Of a stretch of DNA of 64,000 nt, positions 52,921 through 63,038 are shown in pieces. The stretch spans positions 1 to 64,000 of the forward strand of contig JAHBYA010000019.1 in the NCBI GenBank assembly GCA_019636195.1. Direction: 5' to 3'. This DNA is from Planctomycetota bacterium. Lineage in GTDB: Bacteria; Planctomycetota; UBA8742; UBA2392. The notes beneath the pieces are model-generated. The model was not told the origin of the DNA. It did no database searches and saw only the letters and a list, made by a program, of their open reading frames with translations. How positions within the stretch are numbered: the stretch's first letter is position 1; every line of letters begins with the position of its first letter. A program made the position numbers and the translations under genes.

Positions 52921-53976
52921 TCATGTGGTTGCGGGTTGCGCCGCGCTGGCCCGTATCGCGATCTGCTGGGCCACACGGTAGCTTACATCTTTCAGGGCAA
53001 TTGCGGCGGGGTCGTCGGCACTTGCTTTCACAATCGGCAGGCCTTTGTCGCCGCTGGTAACGACTTTTTCGGTCAGCGGAATCTCGCCGAAAAAGTGCAC
53101 GTCGTACTTGCGCGCTGCGCGCTTGCCGGCGCCGCTGCCGAAAATCTCGCTGCGGTGGCCGCAAGCGGTGCAGACAAAGCCCGCCATGTTCTCGACCACG
53201 CCCAGCACTTGTATTCCGACCGTCCCGAACATGCCCATTGCACGCTGCACGTCGGCCAGCGCCACGTCTTGCGGTGTGGTGACGATCAACGCCAGCGCCT
53301 GCGGCACCATGCGGCTCAGGCTCATCTGCACGTCGCCGGTGCCGGGCGGCAGGTCCACCACCAGGTAATCCAGCTCGCCCCATGCGACCTGGCCCAGAAA
53401 CTGCCGCAGTGCTGAATCAAGCATCGGGCCGCGCCAGATGACCGGCTGGCCTTCCTCAAGCAGGAAGCCCATCGACATCAACTTCAGGCCCAGCTTCTCG
53501 TGCGGGATGATCTGTTTGTCGTCGGTCGCGCGGGGGTGCTGGTGCAAATCAAACATCGTGGGCACGCTGGGCCCGTAAATGTCGGCATCCAGCAGGCCCA
53601 CCGCCGCGCCGGTGTCGGCCAGGGCCAGCGCCAAGTTCGCGGCCACGGTGCTTTTGCCCACGCCGCCCTTGCCGCTGGCGACGAACACGACGTTTCGCAC
53701 ACCCGGTATCAGGTCGCTGGCGGTCTGCACGCGGGCGGTGTCGGCGCCGAAACTGACGGTGGCGGCAAGCCCGAGGCGCTCTTGCAGCGCTGCCTTCACG
53801 TCGCCGGCGATCTTGTCTTTCAGCGGGCAAGCCGGTGTGGTGAGCTGCACAGTCAACGTGACGGCGCCGTCGGCGACGCTGATGTCGCGAATCATGCCAA
53901 GATCGACCAAATCCTGCTTCAGGTCGGGGTCTTGTACGCCGCGCAAGGCAGCTTTGATGTCGGCCTCTGAGTGCAT
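52921..53976 (-). CDS. apbC: Mrp/ApbC-family Fe-S cluster carrier ATPase
   Basis: 351 residues. An N-terminal MIP18/DUF59 domain (DIKAALRGVQDPDLKQDLVDLG, 6-80, including Cys50) is fused to a deviant-Walker P-loop NTPase: SGKGGVGKST (101-110), LLDADIYGPSVP, LPPGTGDVQMSL, and the CxxC pair of FVCTACGH that binds a bridging [4Fe-4S] cluster. It delivers Fe-S clusters to apoproteins in the cytoplasm. Co-oriented with the bacilliredoxin gene 22 nt downstream. Confidence 0.95.
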   Translation of the reverse strand: MHSEADIKAALRGVQDPDLKQDLVDLGMIRDISVADGAVTLTVQLTTPACPLKDKIAGDVKAALQERLGLAATVSFGADTARVQTASDLIPGVRNVVFVASGKGGVGKSTVAANLALALADTGAAVGLLDADIYGPSVPTMFDLHQHPRATDDKQIIPHEKLGLKLMSMGFLLEEGQPVIWRGPMLDSALRQFLGQVAWGELDYLVVDLPPGTGDVQMSLSRMVPQALALIVTTPQDVALADVQRAMGMFGTVGIQVLGVVENMAGFVCTACGHRSEIFGSGAGKRAARKYDVHFFGEIPLTEKVVTSGDKGLPIVKASADDPAAIALKDVSYRVAQQIAIRASAAQPATT

Positions 53977-54039
53977 CGCGCCTGAGAGTAGAAACGAGAC
54001 AGAACCTGTCCACTATTCCGCAGGCCGGCAGATCAACGG

Positions 54040-54684
54040 CTAGGCTTTGACCTCTTTCCAGTCTTTCAGGAACTGGGCAAGGCCCTTGTCGGTCAGCGGG
54101 TGATGCACAAGCTGCTTGAACACACTGAACGGGATGGTTGCCACGTCGGCGCCCGCCAGTGCGGCATCCAGCACGTGCACGGGGTTGCGGATGCTGGCCA
54201 CGAGTATCTCCGTGTCAAAGCCGTAATTGTCGTAAATCTGCCGGATCTGCGGGATGATTTCCATGCCGTCCTGGCCGATATCGTCCAGCCGCCCCACAAA
54301 CGGGCTGATGAAGCTGGCGCCGGCCTTGGCGGCCAGCAGTGCCTGCACCGGGCTGAAGCACAGCGTTACGTTGGTTTTCACGCCCTGTTCCGTCAGGCGC
54401 TTGCAGGCCTTCAGGCCTTCGGGGATCAGCGGCAGCTTGATGACCACGTTGTCGCCGAAGCCTGCAAGCTCGGCGGCTTCTTTCAGCATGCCTTCGCAGT
54501 CAATCGCCGTGACTTCAAGGCTGACCGGGCCGCTGACCAGCTTGCAGATCTCGGCGGCGACGTCCTTGAAGGGCCGGCCTGACTTCTTGATCAGGGACGG
54601 GTTGGTGGTCACGCCGTCCAAGATGCCCAGTTCGCGCGCTTCCTTGATCTCGGCAACGTCGGCAGTATCGATAAAGAACTTCAT
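54040..54684 (-). CDS. Transaldolase, TalC/Fsa subfamily
   Basis: 214 residues, the short transaldolase form. Seen: [29 protein letters not shown], the Schiff-base lysine in VIKLPL (Lys83), [42 protein letters not shown] and DVATIPFSV. Position 57 is Glu (SLEVTA), where E. coli FSA has Gln59; this suggests transaldolase rather than fructose-6-phosphate aldolase activity (inference from known FSA/TalB differences). It acts in the non-oxidative pentose phosphate pathway. GAGGA 6 nt before the ATG at 54684 supports the start. Confidence 0.93.
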   Translation of the reverse strand: MKFFIDTADVAEIKEARELGILDGVTTNPSLIKKSGRPFKDVAAEICKLVSGPVSLEVTAIDCEGMLKEAAELAGFGDNVVIKLPLIPEGLKACKRLTEQGVKTNVTLCFSPVQALLAAKAGASFISPFVGRLDDIGQDGMEIIPQIRQIYDNYGFDTEILVASIRNPVHVLDAALAGADVATIPFSVFKQLVHHPLTDKGLAQFLKDWKEVKA

Positions 54685-54770
54685 GGCTCGTCCTCGCTCA
54701 TCGTTAGTAGGCCTGCGAACCCCCACCGTAGCGCGGGTTTTGGCCGGGTACAACATTGTCAGCGGATTGT

Positions 54771-55664
54771 TCAGCGCCGGACTTCGATGTACTGGCCCTT
54801 GCCGGCGTCGGTGATGTTCACTTCGCGTAACACCCGGCCGCCGCGGCCGTTGGCGCGCACGGTGGCCTTATTGTGGTCCGTGACCTCGATTGACCAGCGG
54901 TTCAGGTTGTAGCTGTAGCTCAACTCGCCGGGTCGCACCAGGTGCTTGATGTGCAGCACGCCGGTCACCTTGCCGTTGACCACGTCCGGCACAGCATCGG
55001 ACTCGGGGCTGACCGGCGGCGGCCCGCGGCGGTCTTCGCGCGGCGGCGGCTCGGGCTTTGTCAGCGCGATCGCCGGGCCGCCCGCGCCCAGCGAATTGTC
55101 GTTGGCCAGGTAGTACTCCTGCACGCGCTGCACGATCAATGCCAGGTCCTTGTCCAGCTCTGCCTGTTGCGCGAACTCATCTTCTTCCTCGTGGGCCATG
55201 CTTTGCTGGTACACCCACACGCTGATCGCCACGGCCCCGCCGATTGCCAGCACGCTTGTGGCCACTCCTGCGATCGCCAGCCCGCGCCCGCCGCGCGTGC
55301 CGTTTTTTCCCGTCTCAGCCAGCGCGAACAGGCCCAGGATCAAGCCCACCAGGCACGCCACTCCGAAGATCGGGCAAAAGAAACCCAGCACCAGCCCGCC
55401 CACGCCGCAGCACAAGGCGGCAATCGCCTTGCCGCTGGTGGGCTTGGGCGGCTGATACTCGGCAAACGGCGGCGGTGGTGGCGGCGGCGGTATCCCGGGC
55501 CGGAACTCCGGCGGGTCTTTCCAATACTGAGGTACATTGCCGAGCGGGTTCTGGGGCGGGCCTTCTTGCGGCGGTTGCGCATACGGCTGGGGGCCGCCTT
55601 GCGGCGGTCCTGCGTATGGCTGGGGGCCGCCTTGCGGCGGCCCCGGATCAGGCGGCGTCTGCAT
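54771..55664 (-). CDS. DUF4190-type membrane protein, paralogue 2
   Basis: 297 residues. A Pro/Gln/Gly-rich N-terminus with tandem [10 protein letters not shown] units, then [15 protein letters not shown] starting a DUF4190-like pair of helices and a third ([19 protein letters not shown]), then an external part: [26 protein letters not shown] and a C-terminal beta region. It aligns with its upstream neighbour throughout and is a tandem duplicate. Its ATG comes one base after that gene's TAG. Function unknown; such proteins often have low-complexity cytoplasmic heads. Confidence 0.75.
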   Translation of the reverse strand: MQTPPDPGPPQGGPQPYAGPPQGGPQPYAQPPQEGPPQNPLGNVPQYWKDPPEFRPGIPPPPPPPPFAEYQPPKPTSGKAIAALCCGVGGLVLGFFCPIFGVACLVGLILGLFALAETGKNGTRGGRGLAIAGVATSVLAIGGAVAISVWVYQQSMAHEEEDEFAQQAELDKDLALIVQRVQEYYLANDNSLGAGGPAIALTKPEPPPREDRRGPPPVSPESDAVPDVVNGKVTGVLHIKHLVRPGELSYSYNLNRWSIEVTDHNKATVRANGRGGRVLREVNITDAGKGQYIEVRR

Positions 55665-55665
55665 G

Positions 55666-56472
55666 CTAGTCGGTGCTGCGCAGTTTGGTGCTGCGGGTGC
55701 TGGTGTAATCCACGGTCATTTCGCGCTTGCCGTCGCGGGCCTTGATGACCGCCTTGTTCTTGTTTGACACCGTCAGGGTGTAGTCGGAAAGCATGCGGTC
55801 AAGGTGGTGGTCCTGCACAAGGTCGGTGATTTTCAGCGAGCCTTCGACGCGCGGGTGATCTTCGGTGTACAGCCCGCCGCTGCCCACGCTGACCACCGGC
55901 CCGCCGGGGCCGAGCGACTTGTTGTTTTCGATGTAGTAGAGGTAAAGCTGGTCTTCAATCACGCGCAGGTCGGCATCGACACTTGAGCTTGTCTGCACAT
56001 ACGGCGAGTCCTGCATCGGGTAGCTGCGCTCGTGCTTCTCAACGAACGCGAACAACACAATGAACAGCACCGCGATGCACAGGCACACCACAAACATCAG
56101 CGAGCTCACGATCATGCCCGCCATCGCCAGCCCGTAGCCCTGGTACTGCCCGCCCGGCTGCTTGCTTTCCTTCATGCCCTTCATGCCAAGGATCATGCCC
56201 ACCGGCCCAGCCAGAATCGAAATCGGCCAGAAAAACACGCACACCAAACCAATCACAAGGCTGGCTATGGCTTTGCCGCTGGTCTGTTTTGCCTGCGGGT
56301 ACGGTACACGATGCCCCGGCGGAGGCCCGTAGGGCTGCGGCGTCTGGGGGTAGCCCTGCGGCGCCCCGTAGTTGTTGCCGGGGTACTGCTGCGGGGTGGC
56401 GCCCGGCTGGGGCGGATAGCCCTGCGGCCGTGAGTTGTACGGTGACGAGTTGTTTACCGGTCGGTTGTCCAT
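55666..56472 (-). CDS. DUF4190-type membrane protein, paralogue 1
   Basis: 268 residues. An Asn/Pro/Gln/Tyr-rich N-terminal ~65 residues (PQGYPPQPGATPQQYPG), then TSGKAIASLVIGLVCVFFWPISILAGPVGMILGMKGM (DUF4190-like), a further helix (VSSLMFVVCLCIAVLFIVLFAF) and an external domain with ADLRVIEDQLYLYYIENNKSLGPGGP, the phrase shared with paralogue 2. CGGAG 5 nt before the ATG at 56472 supports the start. Divergent from miaB across 178 bp. Confidence 0.75.
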   Translation of the reverse strand: MDNRPVNNSSPYNSRPQGYPPQPGATPQQYPGNNYGAPQGYPQTPQPYGPPPGHRVPYPQAKQTSGKAIASLVIGLVCVFFWPISILAGPVGMILGMKGMKESKQPGGQYQGYGLAMAGMIVSSLMFVVCLCIAVLFIVLFAFVEKHERSYPMQDSPYVQTSSSVDADLRVIEDQLYLYYIENNKSLGPGGPVVSVGSGGLYTEDHPRVEGSLKITDLVQDHHLDRMLSDYTLTVSNKNKAVIKARDGKREMTVDYTSTRSTKLRSTD

Positions 56473-56650
56473 GTCAGCTCCGTGCAGGCAGTCTAGCAGC
56501 CGATGTCGGCTGATGCAGCCAATGTACCCCGCGAGGCGTGTAACGCACGTACACAATTTGCCGCAATTTGGAACGCTCGTTGTTGCAAACCGGGCCCGCC
56601 CGATTGCACCCCGGATTGTGGGGCCGGCTGTGCGCGGCTACCCTTGCGCC

Positions 56651-57991
56651 ATGGACAGGACCGCCACAGCCACCGGCACCGCGTTTGTGTACACGATCGG
56701 GTGCCAGATGAACGAGCTTGACTCCGAGCTTGCGTTGGGCGCTTTGTCTGATTCGGGCATTACCGCGGTTTCGCGCCCCGCCGATGCCGACGTGTTGCTG
56801 GTCAACACGTGCAGCGTGCGCGAAAAGGCCGAAGAAAAGGCCTATTCGTGGCTGGGCCGCATGAAGGCGCTCAAGCGCAGCAACCCGGACCTGATTATCG
56901 GCGTGCTGGGCTGCATGGCCCAGAAAGAGGGCAAGCTGATTTTCCGGCGCGCGCCTTACGTTGACATCGTCGCCGGCACCGCCCACTTCACGCGCATTGA
57001 CGACTATGTGCGCCAGGTGCGCGCGACCGGCAAGCGCGTGCTCGCCATCGGCCGCGACGAAGAAGTGCAGACCGAAAAGCGCCTGAAAGCCCGCGAAACG
57101 CCCCAAAGCAGCTACGTCGCCGTCATGCGCGGCTGTGACCACCACTGCACTTACTGCGTGGTGCCCAACACGCGCGGGGCCGAACAATCCCGCGAGCTTG
57201 AAGAGATTGTCGAAGAGTGCCGCATACTCGTCGGCGAAGGCACACAGGAGATCACGCTGCTGGGCCAGAACATCGACAGCTACGGCAAGCGCCTGCGCCC
57301 GCGGCGCCGCACACTGGCCGAGCTGCTTTACGCCGTCGCCGACGTGCCCGGCCTGAAGCGCCTGCGCTTCGTGACAAGCCACCCCAGCGACCTCAAGCCC
57401 GAGCTGTTTCAGGCCTTTCGCGACCTGCCCAACCTGATGCCGTACCTGCACTTCCCGGCGCAGTCGGGCAGCGACGAAGTACTGAAACGCATGCGCCGCG
57501 GCTACACCCACGCGCGCTACATGGAACTTGTGGCGGCAGCCCGCGAAGCCGTGCCCGAAATTGGGCTGGCGGGCGACACGATTGTGGGCTTTTGCGGCGA
57601 GACCGAAGAAGACTTTGAACGCACCCTTGAGCTGCACGAAAAGACGCGCTACCAGGCCAGCTACATCTTCATGTACAGCGAGCGCGACTACACGCCCGCC
57701 AAAGACCAGGGCCTCAAAGACGACGTGCCGCTGGAAGTGAAAAAGCGCCGCATCAACAAGCTGATGCAACTGCAGCGCGAATGGAGCCTGGCCGAAAACC
57801 AGCGCAAGATCGGCAAGGTCTATGAAGTCTTCGGTGAAGGCCCCAGCCGCAAAGACTCCCGCAAGCAGGAAGGCCGCAACCCGCAGCACCAGGTGGTGCT
57901 GGCCGAGTCAGGCCGCGACCTGAGCGGCCAGTTCTATAAGGTAGAAATCACGTCAGCCACCGACGCCGCCCTGTACGGCAAGCTGGTGTAG
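56651..57991 (+). CDS. miaB: tRNA-2-methylthio-N6-dimethylallyladenosine synthase MiaB
   Basis: 446 residues. Radical SAM methylthiotransferase acting on i6A37 of tRNAs reading UNN codons. Seen: the UPF0004 domain cysteines (TIGCQMNELDSE Cys18, VNTCSVREKAEEK Cys54, LGCMAQ Cys88), radical SAM motif GCDHHCTYCVVPNTRG (Cys162, 166, 169), HFPAQSGSDEVLKRMRRGYT, DTIVGFCGETEEDF and a C-terminal TRAM domain. The order is complete. ATG 56651 (MDRTATATG) is used since the upstream frame is unlike protein. No miaA nearby. Confidence 0.96.
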   Translation: MDRTATATGTAFVYTIGCQMNELDSELALGALSDSGITAVSRPADADVLLVNTCSVREKAEEKAYSWLGRMKALKRSNPDLIIGVLGCMAQKEGKLIFRRAPYVDIVAGTAHFTRIDDYVRQVRATGKRVLAIGRDEEVQTEKRLKARETPQSSYVAVMRGCDHHCTYCVVPNTRGAEQSRELEEIVEECRILVGEGTQEITLLGQNIDSYGKRLRPRRRTLAELLYAVADVPGLKRLRFVTSHPSDLKPELFQAFRDLPNLMPYLHFPAQSGSDEVLKRMRRGYTHARYMELVAAAREAVPEIGLAGDTIVGFCGETEEDFERTLELHEKTRYQASYIFMYSERDYTPAKDQGLKDDVPLEVKKRRINKLMQLQREWSLAENQRKIGKVYEVFGEGPSRKDSRKQEGRNPQHQVVLAESGRDLSGQFYKVEITSATDAALYGKLV

Positions 57992-58045
57992 CTTGTGAAG
58001 CCCTTGGTATAGTGTTTGCCCCCGGCATGCCCCGGTTGAGCGCCC

Positions 58046-61000
58046 GTGAGCAAGAAGAAGAAACGCAAACACCGGCAGACCCAAACCGCCGCCGAGCCCG
58101 CACCGCAACCCGAGCCCAAGCCGGACCACACCCTGCGCGCGCCGAGGTGGCTGCCGCTGCTGTTTGTCGTGATCATCGCGGGCACCGTGTTCGGCGCCTA
58201 CGCCGGCAGCCTGGGACACGGCTACACCAACTGGGACGACAACTGGCTGATCACGGAAAACCGGCACATTCGCGGGCTGGGCTGGCAGAACATCCAGACC
58301 ATGTTCAACCCGCTGGCCCCGCGCGAAGAGCTGGGCAATGAGTACCTGCCCGTGCGCGACCTCAGCTATGCCGTCAACTACGCGCTGGATGGCTACAGCC
58401 CGCGCGGCTTCCACGCGACCAACACGGTGCTGCACTTCCTGAACGCGCTGCTGGTGATGCTGCTGTGCTGGCGTTTGACAGGCCGGCGCTGGATCGGCGG
58501 CGTGGCGGGCCTGCTGTTTGCAGTGCACCCGGTGCACGCCGAAAGCGTGGCCTGGCTGTCGTCGCGCAAAGACCTGCTGGCGACGCTGTTCATGCTTGGC
58601 TCACTGAACCTGTATCTCGCGGCGCGCATGGGCCGCAACCACGTCATGCCCAGCGAGAGCTTTGTCCGGCGCGTGCGCCACAGCAAGCGGCTGGCGTATT
58701 CGCTGGCGCTGCTGATGTTCGTGCTGGCGCTGCTGTCCAAGATGACGGCCGTGGTGCTGCCTGCCCTGCTGCTTTTGATTGAGCTGTTTCGCGGCCCGTC
58801 GTTGAAATCGGCCTCAGCCCCGCGCCGCGCGATCATGCTGGCGCCGTTCTGGGGCGTTGCCCTGCTGTTTACGGCGCTTGCTTCGCACATCGGCAGCGGA
58901 CTGATGCGCGAGCCCTACGGCGACGGCCGCCTGCAATCGTGGCTTACTGCAACCAGCGCAATCGCCCGCGACTTCCAGGTGCTGCTCGGCGCCTACCCGC
59001 TGCACGCCGCCGTCGATCTGCCGGTGCAGACCGGGCTTTCGCTGCCCGTGATTGTCGGCGCGCTGTTGCTGGCTGGGCTGGTGGCCGTGGGCTTCATCGG
59101 CTGGCGCGCAAGCCGCAAGGGCGAGTGGGGCGCGGAAGCCTGCATGGCGTGCGGGGCCGCAGGATTCGGCGCGTTGTGGTTTCTGGTCGCCTTAAGCCCG
59201 GTCAGCAACTTTTTCGTGCAGATCGGCACCGTGTTCGCCGAACGCTACCTCTATATACCCAGCATCGGCGTGTGCCTTGCGCTGGCAACGCTGGCCGTGA
59301 TGGCCGTTGACCGTCTGCGCGCCAACCTGAAGTTTCGTCCAGCCGTCCACGCTGCTGCGCTGCTGCTGCTGGCTGCGGTGGCTGGCCTGGCTGCGTGGCG
59401 CACCCACGAAGCCGCCAAGCCGTGGGCAGACAGCGAGGCGCTGTGGACGCATGCGCTGGCGCACGACCCGGGCAACCACGTGGCGTACTTCAACCTAGCG
59501 CGCGAGCTGGAAGACCGGGCGATGTCCGAGCCTGACGACGCCCGCCGCGCCGCGCTGCTGGATCAGGCCTACGCGCAGTACGGGCACGCGCTGGCCAACC
59601 CCGCGCGCACCTATCGCAACGACCCCGCGCGCGTGCTGGGCGCCATGGCGCTGAACCAGGTGCACCGCGGCAACCCGGCGAACGCGCTTGAGCTGCTTGA
59701 GCAGGCAAGGCAGCACATTGACCTGCCGTGGCGGCACCAGGCCGCGCGCAACGACATACTGGCGCTGCTTGCCAACCCGCGCGGGCTGGCGCTTTCGGCG
59801 CTGGGCCGCCACGAAGAAGCGCTGGCCGCCTTTGAAGAAGCGCTGCAGCACAGCGACCGATACCAGGGCGCGCGCATCAACCTGGCCAGCGAACTGGGCC
59901 GGCTGGCCCTGCGCGGCGATCCCATCGACGAAGCCGCGCTCAACAAGGCCTACAGCCACCTGGCCGACTACGAGCGCGCCCGCGGCCGCGATGAACTGAG
60001 CATTGAAGCGCGAGCGCGGCTGCGCCTGACCGAGTTTGACCGGCGGCTGGCGCTGTCGGGCAGGGGCGGCGACAAGACCGTGCCCAAGGACCTGCAACCC
60101 ACGCTGGATGAAGCCAAGGCGCTGTACCGCGAACTGGCCGAGCTGCGCAAGCGCGGCCCCGGCACCTCAAGCCATAAGGCCGCCACGCTGGTGGAAGCCG
60201 CCGACGCGCTGGCCCGCGCCAGCGCCGGCGACCCACAGGCCGAGCACTACCTGCGTGAAGCGCTGGCGATCAAGCCCGATTACAAGGGCCTGCGCACACT
60301 GTTGGCGCAACTGCTGTTTGAACGCGACACGGCGCCCGCCAGGGTCGAGGCTAACCGCTTTCTGGGCGATGAACTTGCGCGCTGGCCCGACTACCGGCCC
60401 GCGCTGGTGCTGAAGGCGGCGGGCCTGCGCCAGACCTGCGTCAATGAAATCGTGAAGCTGCGCCAGGGCTGGCGCCCGGAGTACATCGCCGCCCACAAGA
60501 TTGACACTGCTTCCAATCCCGGGTTTGAGCCGACCGTCGAGGCGCTGATTGTCTCGTTCTTCCGGCGCGACAACTTTCGCAAGGCGCTGATGGTGTGCGT
60601 GGCCCTGATGCGCGACGCCGTTAGCACCGACCCCGAAAACACCGAAGGCCACGCGCTGATTGAAGGCACCGGAACCGACATGGCCGTCGGCATGTGGATC
60701 ACCCGCGACCCCGACATGCGCGCTAACGCCGAAGAACTGCTGCGCACCGGCTTCAACGCAAGGCCCGTCGATGGCGCGATCAGCCATGTGCTGACACGCT
60801 TTTACATTGAACTGGCGGAGCAGGTGATCGCACGCCCCGACAGCAAGGGCGATACCAGCCGCACCGAGCTGAACGACCTGCTGGAGAACATGCTGAAGCT
60901 TTCCGACCGCGCGCGGCGCGTGCTTTCGCGAAAGCTGTGGGACATCGGCATCAACGTTGAGCAGGGCAAGACCAAGCTGCGCGACGAGGCCGGCGCCGAG

Positions 61001-62500
61001 CTTGAGCTGTCCGAACTCAGCCGCCGCTACGCCGCCCGCGAGTTCATCAAGGCGGCCACGCTGATGAACCCCGAGCACGTGGAGGCGCTGGACTGGCTCA
61101 AGACCTTCTATGAAGAAGAGCAGCAGTATGAAGAAGCGCTGGAAGTGTTCGGCAAGCTGGTGACGGCGCTGGGCGAGCGGCCCGAGCTGATGCACGGCGT
61201 GAACCTCGCGCTTGCGCAACTGCAGCTCAATTACGGCCAGCAATTGCTCAACAGTTTCAAGAACACGCTGCGGCTTGGCATGGACGACAAGGCCCGCACC
61301 ATGCGCGACAAGGCGGTCAACGCGTACCTGAGCGCCCTGGAGACGACGGGCAAGCTGATGGATAACCCCGAAGACGCGGAAAAACTGGCCATGCCGATCC
61401 GTATGCGCGGCGTGGCGTGCCAGCGCCTTGCCTACCTGCTGACCGCCGACGCCGAGAAGTACTACACCATCGCGATCGAGGCCTATGAGCGCCAGCCGCT
61501 GGACTTTATCGAAGAACTTGCCGAGGTGCGGCGCAAGCGCAGCTGGTTCTATCGCGACCCGTACAAGAAACTCGACGAGCTGCGCCAGATCCTGCGCCAG
61601 TCGCCCGAGGGCAAGGATAACAGCCACATCCTGGAAGACATCCTGAACCTTGAGCGGCGCATCGCGCGCCTTGAGGCTGAGGCGCTGCTGGCTAACAGCC
61701 AGCCGCAAAAGGCGCTGGAGCGGCTGGCGGAAGCCTTCAAGGCCCCGACGCCGGAGTTGTACGCGGCGCGCGGGCGGGTGTACCTGGCGCTGGCAAGGCT
61801 GTCCGACGAGCACGCCAACACCGCGCGCGCGGCGCGTGACCTGGTGCGCGCCACCACCGAGCCTGACGCGCTGCTGCAAGGCGCCGAGCTGTACTGGAGC
61901 CACGAGGCGCTGATGCACGAGCCTGACCAGGCCGTGCGCGCGCGCGTCGCCTACGCGCAGGCCGACGAAGTGCTGGCCGTGGCGCTGGCCGCCATGCCGG
62001 ACGACGCCGAGGCGCGGGCCCGCTACCAGCGCATGCGCGACACCATCCGCCGCCGCATGGGCGAAATTGAGCAACTCGTGAAGGTGTACTACACAGCCGC
62101 CAAGGCCGCATGGGACATGGGCGAGCTGGACAACGCACTGGCCAACGCGTTGCGCGCCCATGAACTCAGCGGTGACAGCCCGCTGGTGCTGCAGCGGCTG
62201 GGGCGCATCCAGCGCGCGCTTGCGGAAAAGGGCGGGCCGCACGCGCAGGACTACGCCAACGACGCGCGCGGGAGTTTCGTGACCGCGCTGGGCATCGAGC
62301 ACATCTTGACAAGTCAACGGCTGGAGCTGCAGCTTGACCTGGCGTCGCTGCTGGTGGACGTGATGGGCGACCGCAAGTCGGCGCGCAACTGGCTGGACAT
62401 TGCCTACCGCACGCTGGAGTTTGCGGAGGGACCCAACACGGTGGAGCTGCGAAAGATCTACAAACCGCAGCTGGATGCGTTGCGGCAGCGGGCGCGTTAG
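58046..62500 (+). CDS. TMTC-like GT-C membrane glycosyltransferase with long TPR region
   Basis: 1484 residues from a GTG start. A Lys-rich cytoplasmic N-terminus, then about ten transmembrane helices to ~440 with the DUF1736/TMTC hallmarks: YTNWDDNWLITENRHIRG (acidic loop), GFHATNTVLHFLNALL, AVHPVHAESVAWLSSRKDLL and FFVQIGTVFAERYLYIPSIG. From ~450 to the end are TPR helix pairs (HVAYFNLARELEDRA, AYLSALETTGKLMD, ALERLAEAFKAPTPELYAARG). TMTC proteins are O-mannosyltransferases in animals; the bacterial substrate is unknown, but transfer of polyprenyl-linked sugar outside the membrane is plausible. It starts 54 nt after miaB. Confidence 0.82.
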   Translation: MSKKKKRKHRQTQTAAEPAPQPEPKPDHTLRAPRWLPLLFVVIIAGTVFGAYAGSLGHGYTNWDDNWLITENRHIRGLGWQNIQTMFNPLAPREELGNEYLPVRDLSYAVNYALDGYSPRGFHATNTVLHFLNALLVMLLCWRLTGRRWIGGVAGLLFAVHPVHAESVAWLSSRKDLLATLFMLGSLNLYLAARMGRNHVMPSESFVRRVRHSKRLAYSLALLMFVLALLSKMTAVVLPALLLLIELFRGPSLKSASAPRRAIMLAPFWGVALLFTALASHIGSGLMREPYGDGRLQSWLTATSAIARDFQVLLGAYPLHAAVDLPVQTGLSLPVIVGALLLAGLVAVGFIGWRASRKGEWGAEACMACGAAGFGALWFLVALSPVSNFFVQIGTVFAERYLYIPSIGVCLALATLAVMAVDRLRANLKFRPAVHAAALLLLAAVAGLAAWRTHEAAKPWADSEALWTHALAHDPGNHVAYFNLARELEDRAMSEPDDARRAALLDQAYAQYGHALANPARTYRNDPARVLGAMALNQVHRGNPANALELLEQARQHIDLPWRHQAARNDILALLANPRGLALSALGRHEEALAAFEEALQHSDRYQGARINLASELGRLALRGDPIDEAALNKAYSHLADYERARGRDELSIEARARLRLTEFDRRLALSGRGGDKTVPKDLQPTLDEAKALYRELAELRKRGPGTSSHKAATLVEAADALARASAGDPQAEHYLREALAIKPDYKGLRTLLAQLLFERDTAPARVEANRFLGDELARWPDYRPALVLKAAGLRQTCVNEIVKLRQGWRPEYIAAHKIDTASNPGFEPTVEALIVSFFRRDNFRKALMVCVALMRDAVSTDPENTEGHALIEGTGTDMAVGMWITRDPDMRANAEELLRTGFNARPVDGAISHVLTRFYIELAEQVIARPDSKGDTSRTELNDLLENMLKLSDRARRVLSRKLWDIGINVEQGKTKLRDEAGAELELSELSRRYAAREFIKAATLMNPEHVEALDWLKTFYEEEQQYEEALEVFGKLVTALGERPELMHGVNLALAQLQLNYGQQLLNSFKNTLRLGMDDKARTMRDKAVNAYLSALETTGKLMDNPEDAEKLAMPIRMRGVACQRLAYLLTADAEKYYTIAIEAYERQPLDFIEELAEVRRKRSWFYRDPYKKLDELRQILRQSPEGKDNSHILEDILNLERRIARLEAEALLANSQPQKALERLAEAFKAPTPELYAARGRVYLALARLSDEHANTARAARDLVRATTEPDALLQGAELYWSHEALMHEPDQAVRARVAYAQADEVLAVALAAMPDDAEARARYQRMRDTIRRRMGEIEQLVKVYYTAAKAAWDMGELDNALANALRAHELSGDSPLVLQRLGRIQRALAEKGGPHAQDYANDARGSFVTALGIEHILTSQRLELQLDLASLLVDVMGDRKSARNWLDIAYRTLEFAEGPNTVELRKIYKPQLDALRQRAR

Positions 62501-63038
62501 ACGCGCAACCGGCTGCGAAGCCCTTGGTTATCAGACCTTGGGGCGATGGTCACAAAACTTGCCAAACAGGCTTGACAAGCGGCGCCGCGCATGAAACAGG
62601 CGGAAGTGGCTTGACAAGCGGACGCGCAGGAGGCAGCGGCGCGGAACCGGCCTGTGTAGCGGGGTGCGCGTGGACGAACGGCGACCTGCTAAGTCAAGCA
62701 GTTTCCGCCGATGCGTTCGAGTTAAAGGCGCATTTCAAGCGGGTTTGCGGGCGCGATTTTTTCAACAATTTCTGCGGAGCCGCTTGACCGGGGGTGTGCT
62801 TGTTACTATGGTTCCGCACAACGCAAGCAATTGGGGGCTTGAAACTAGGCCCCTGCGGAACATCCGCCGCACCTGTTGAAAATTGAGGGTTCAGGGGTCG
62901 CAAAAGCCTGAGCCGGGATTCAAGAAACTTACCAACGGACTATATGTAGTAGTCCGGAAAGTCTCACGTGAATCACGTCACACGGGATGGTCTCGGTGGC
63001 GCACAGCCTGAAAACCCCTAGCGGGAACGGAGCACAGT
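62501..63038. other. 538-bp non-coding region upstream of HU
   Basis: No credible gene. It contains two exact copies of GGCTTGACAAGCGG (62569-62582 and 62608-62621), each with an 11-bp GCTTG-A-CAAGC palindrome, and a third CGCTTGAC near 62781. Beyond the promoter are small hairpins: GGGGC/GCCCC near 62824-62844, TGCGG/CCGCA near 62855, and GGACTA/TAGTCC near 62938-62956. The ~220 nt from promoter to HU start would be a long, structured 5' leader. Confidence 0.45.
62784..62812 (+). promoter_or_regulatory. Candidate promoter of the HU gene
   Basis: TTGACC (62784-62789), a 17-bp spacer and TATGGT (62807-62812) fit a housekeeping sigma promoter (9 of 12 consensus bases). Predicted leader ~220 nt. 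Confidence 0.5.

Noticed and set aside
60167..62317. 716-codon minus-strand frame opposite the TMTC-like gene
   Set aside because: Shadow frame of the TPR region; no signal, domain or ribosome-binding site.
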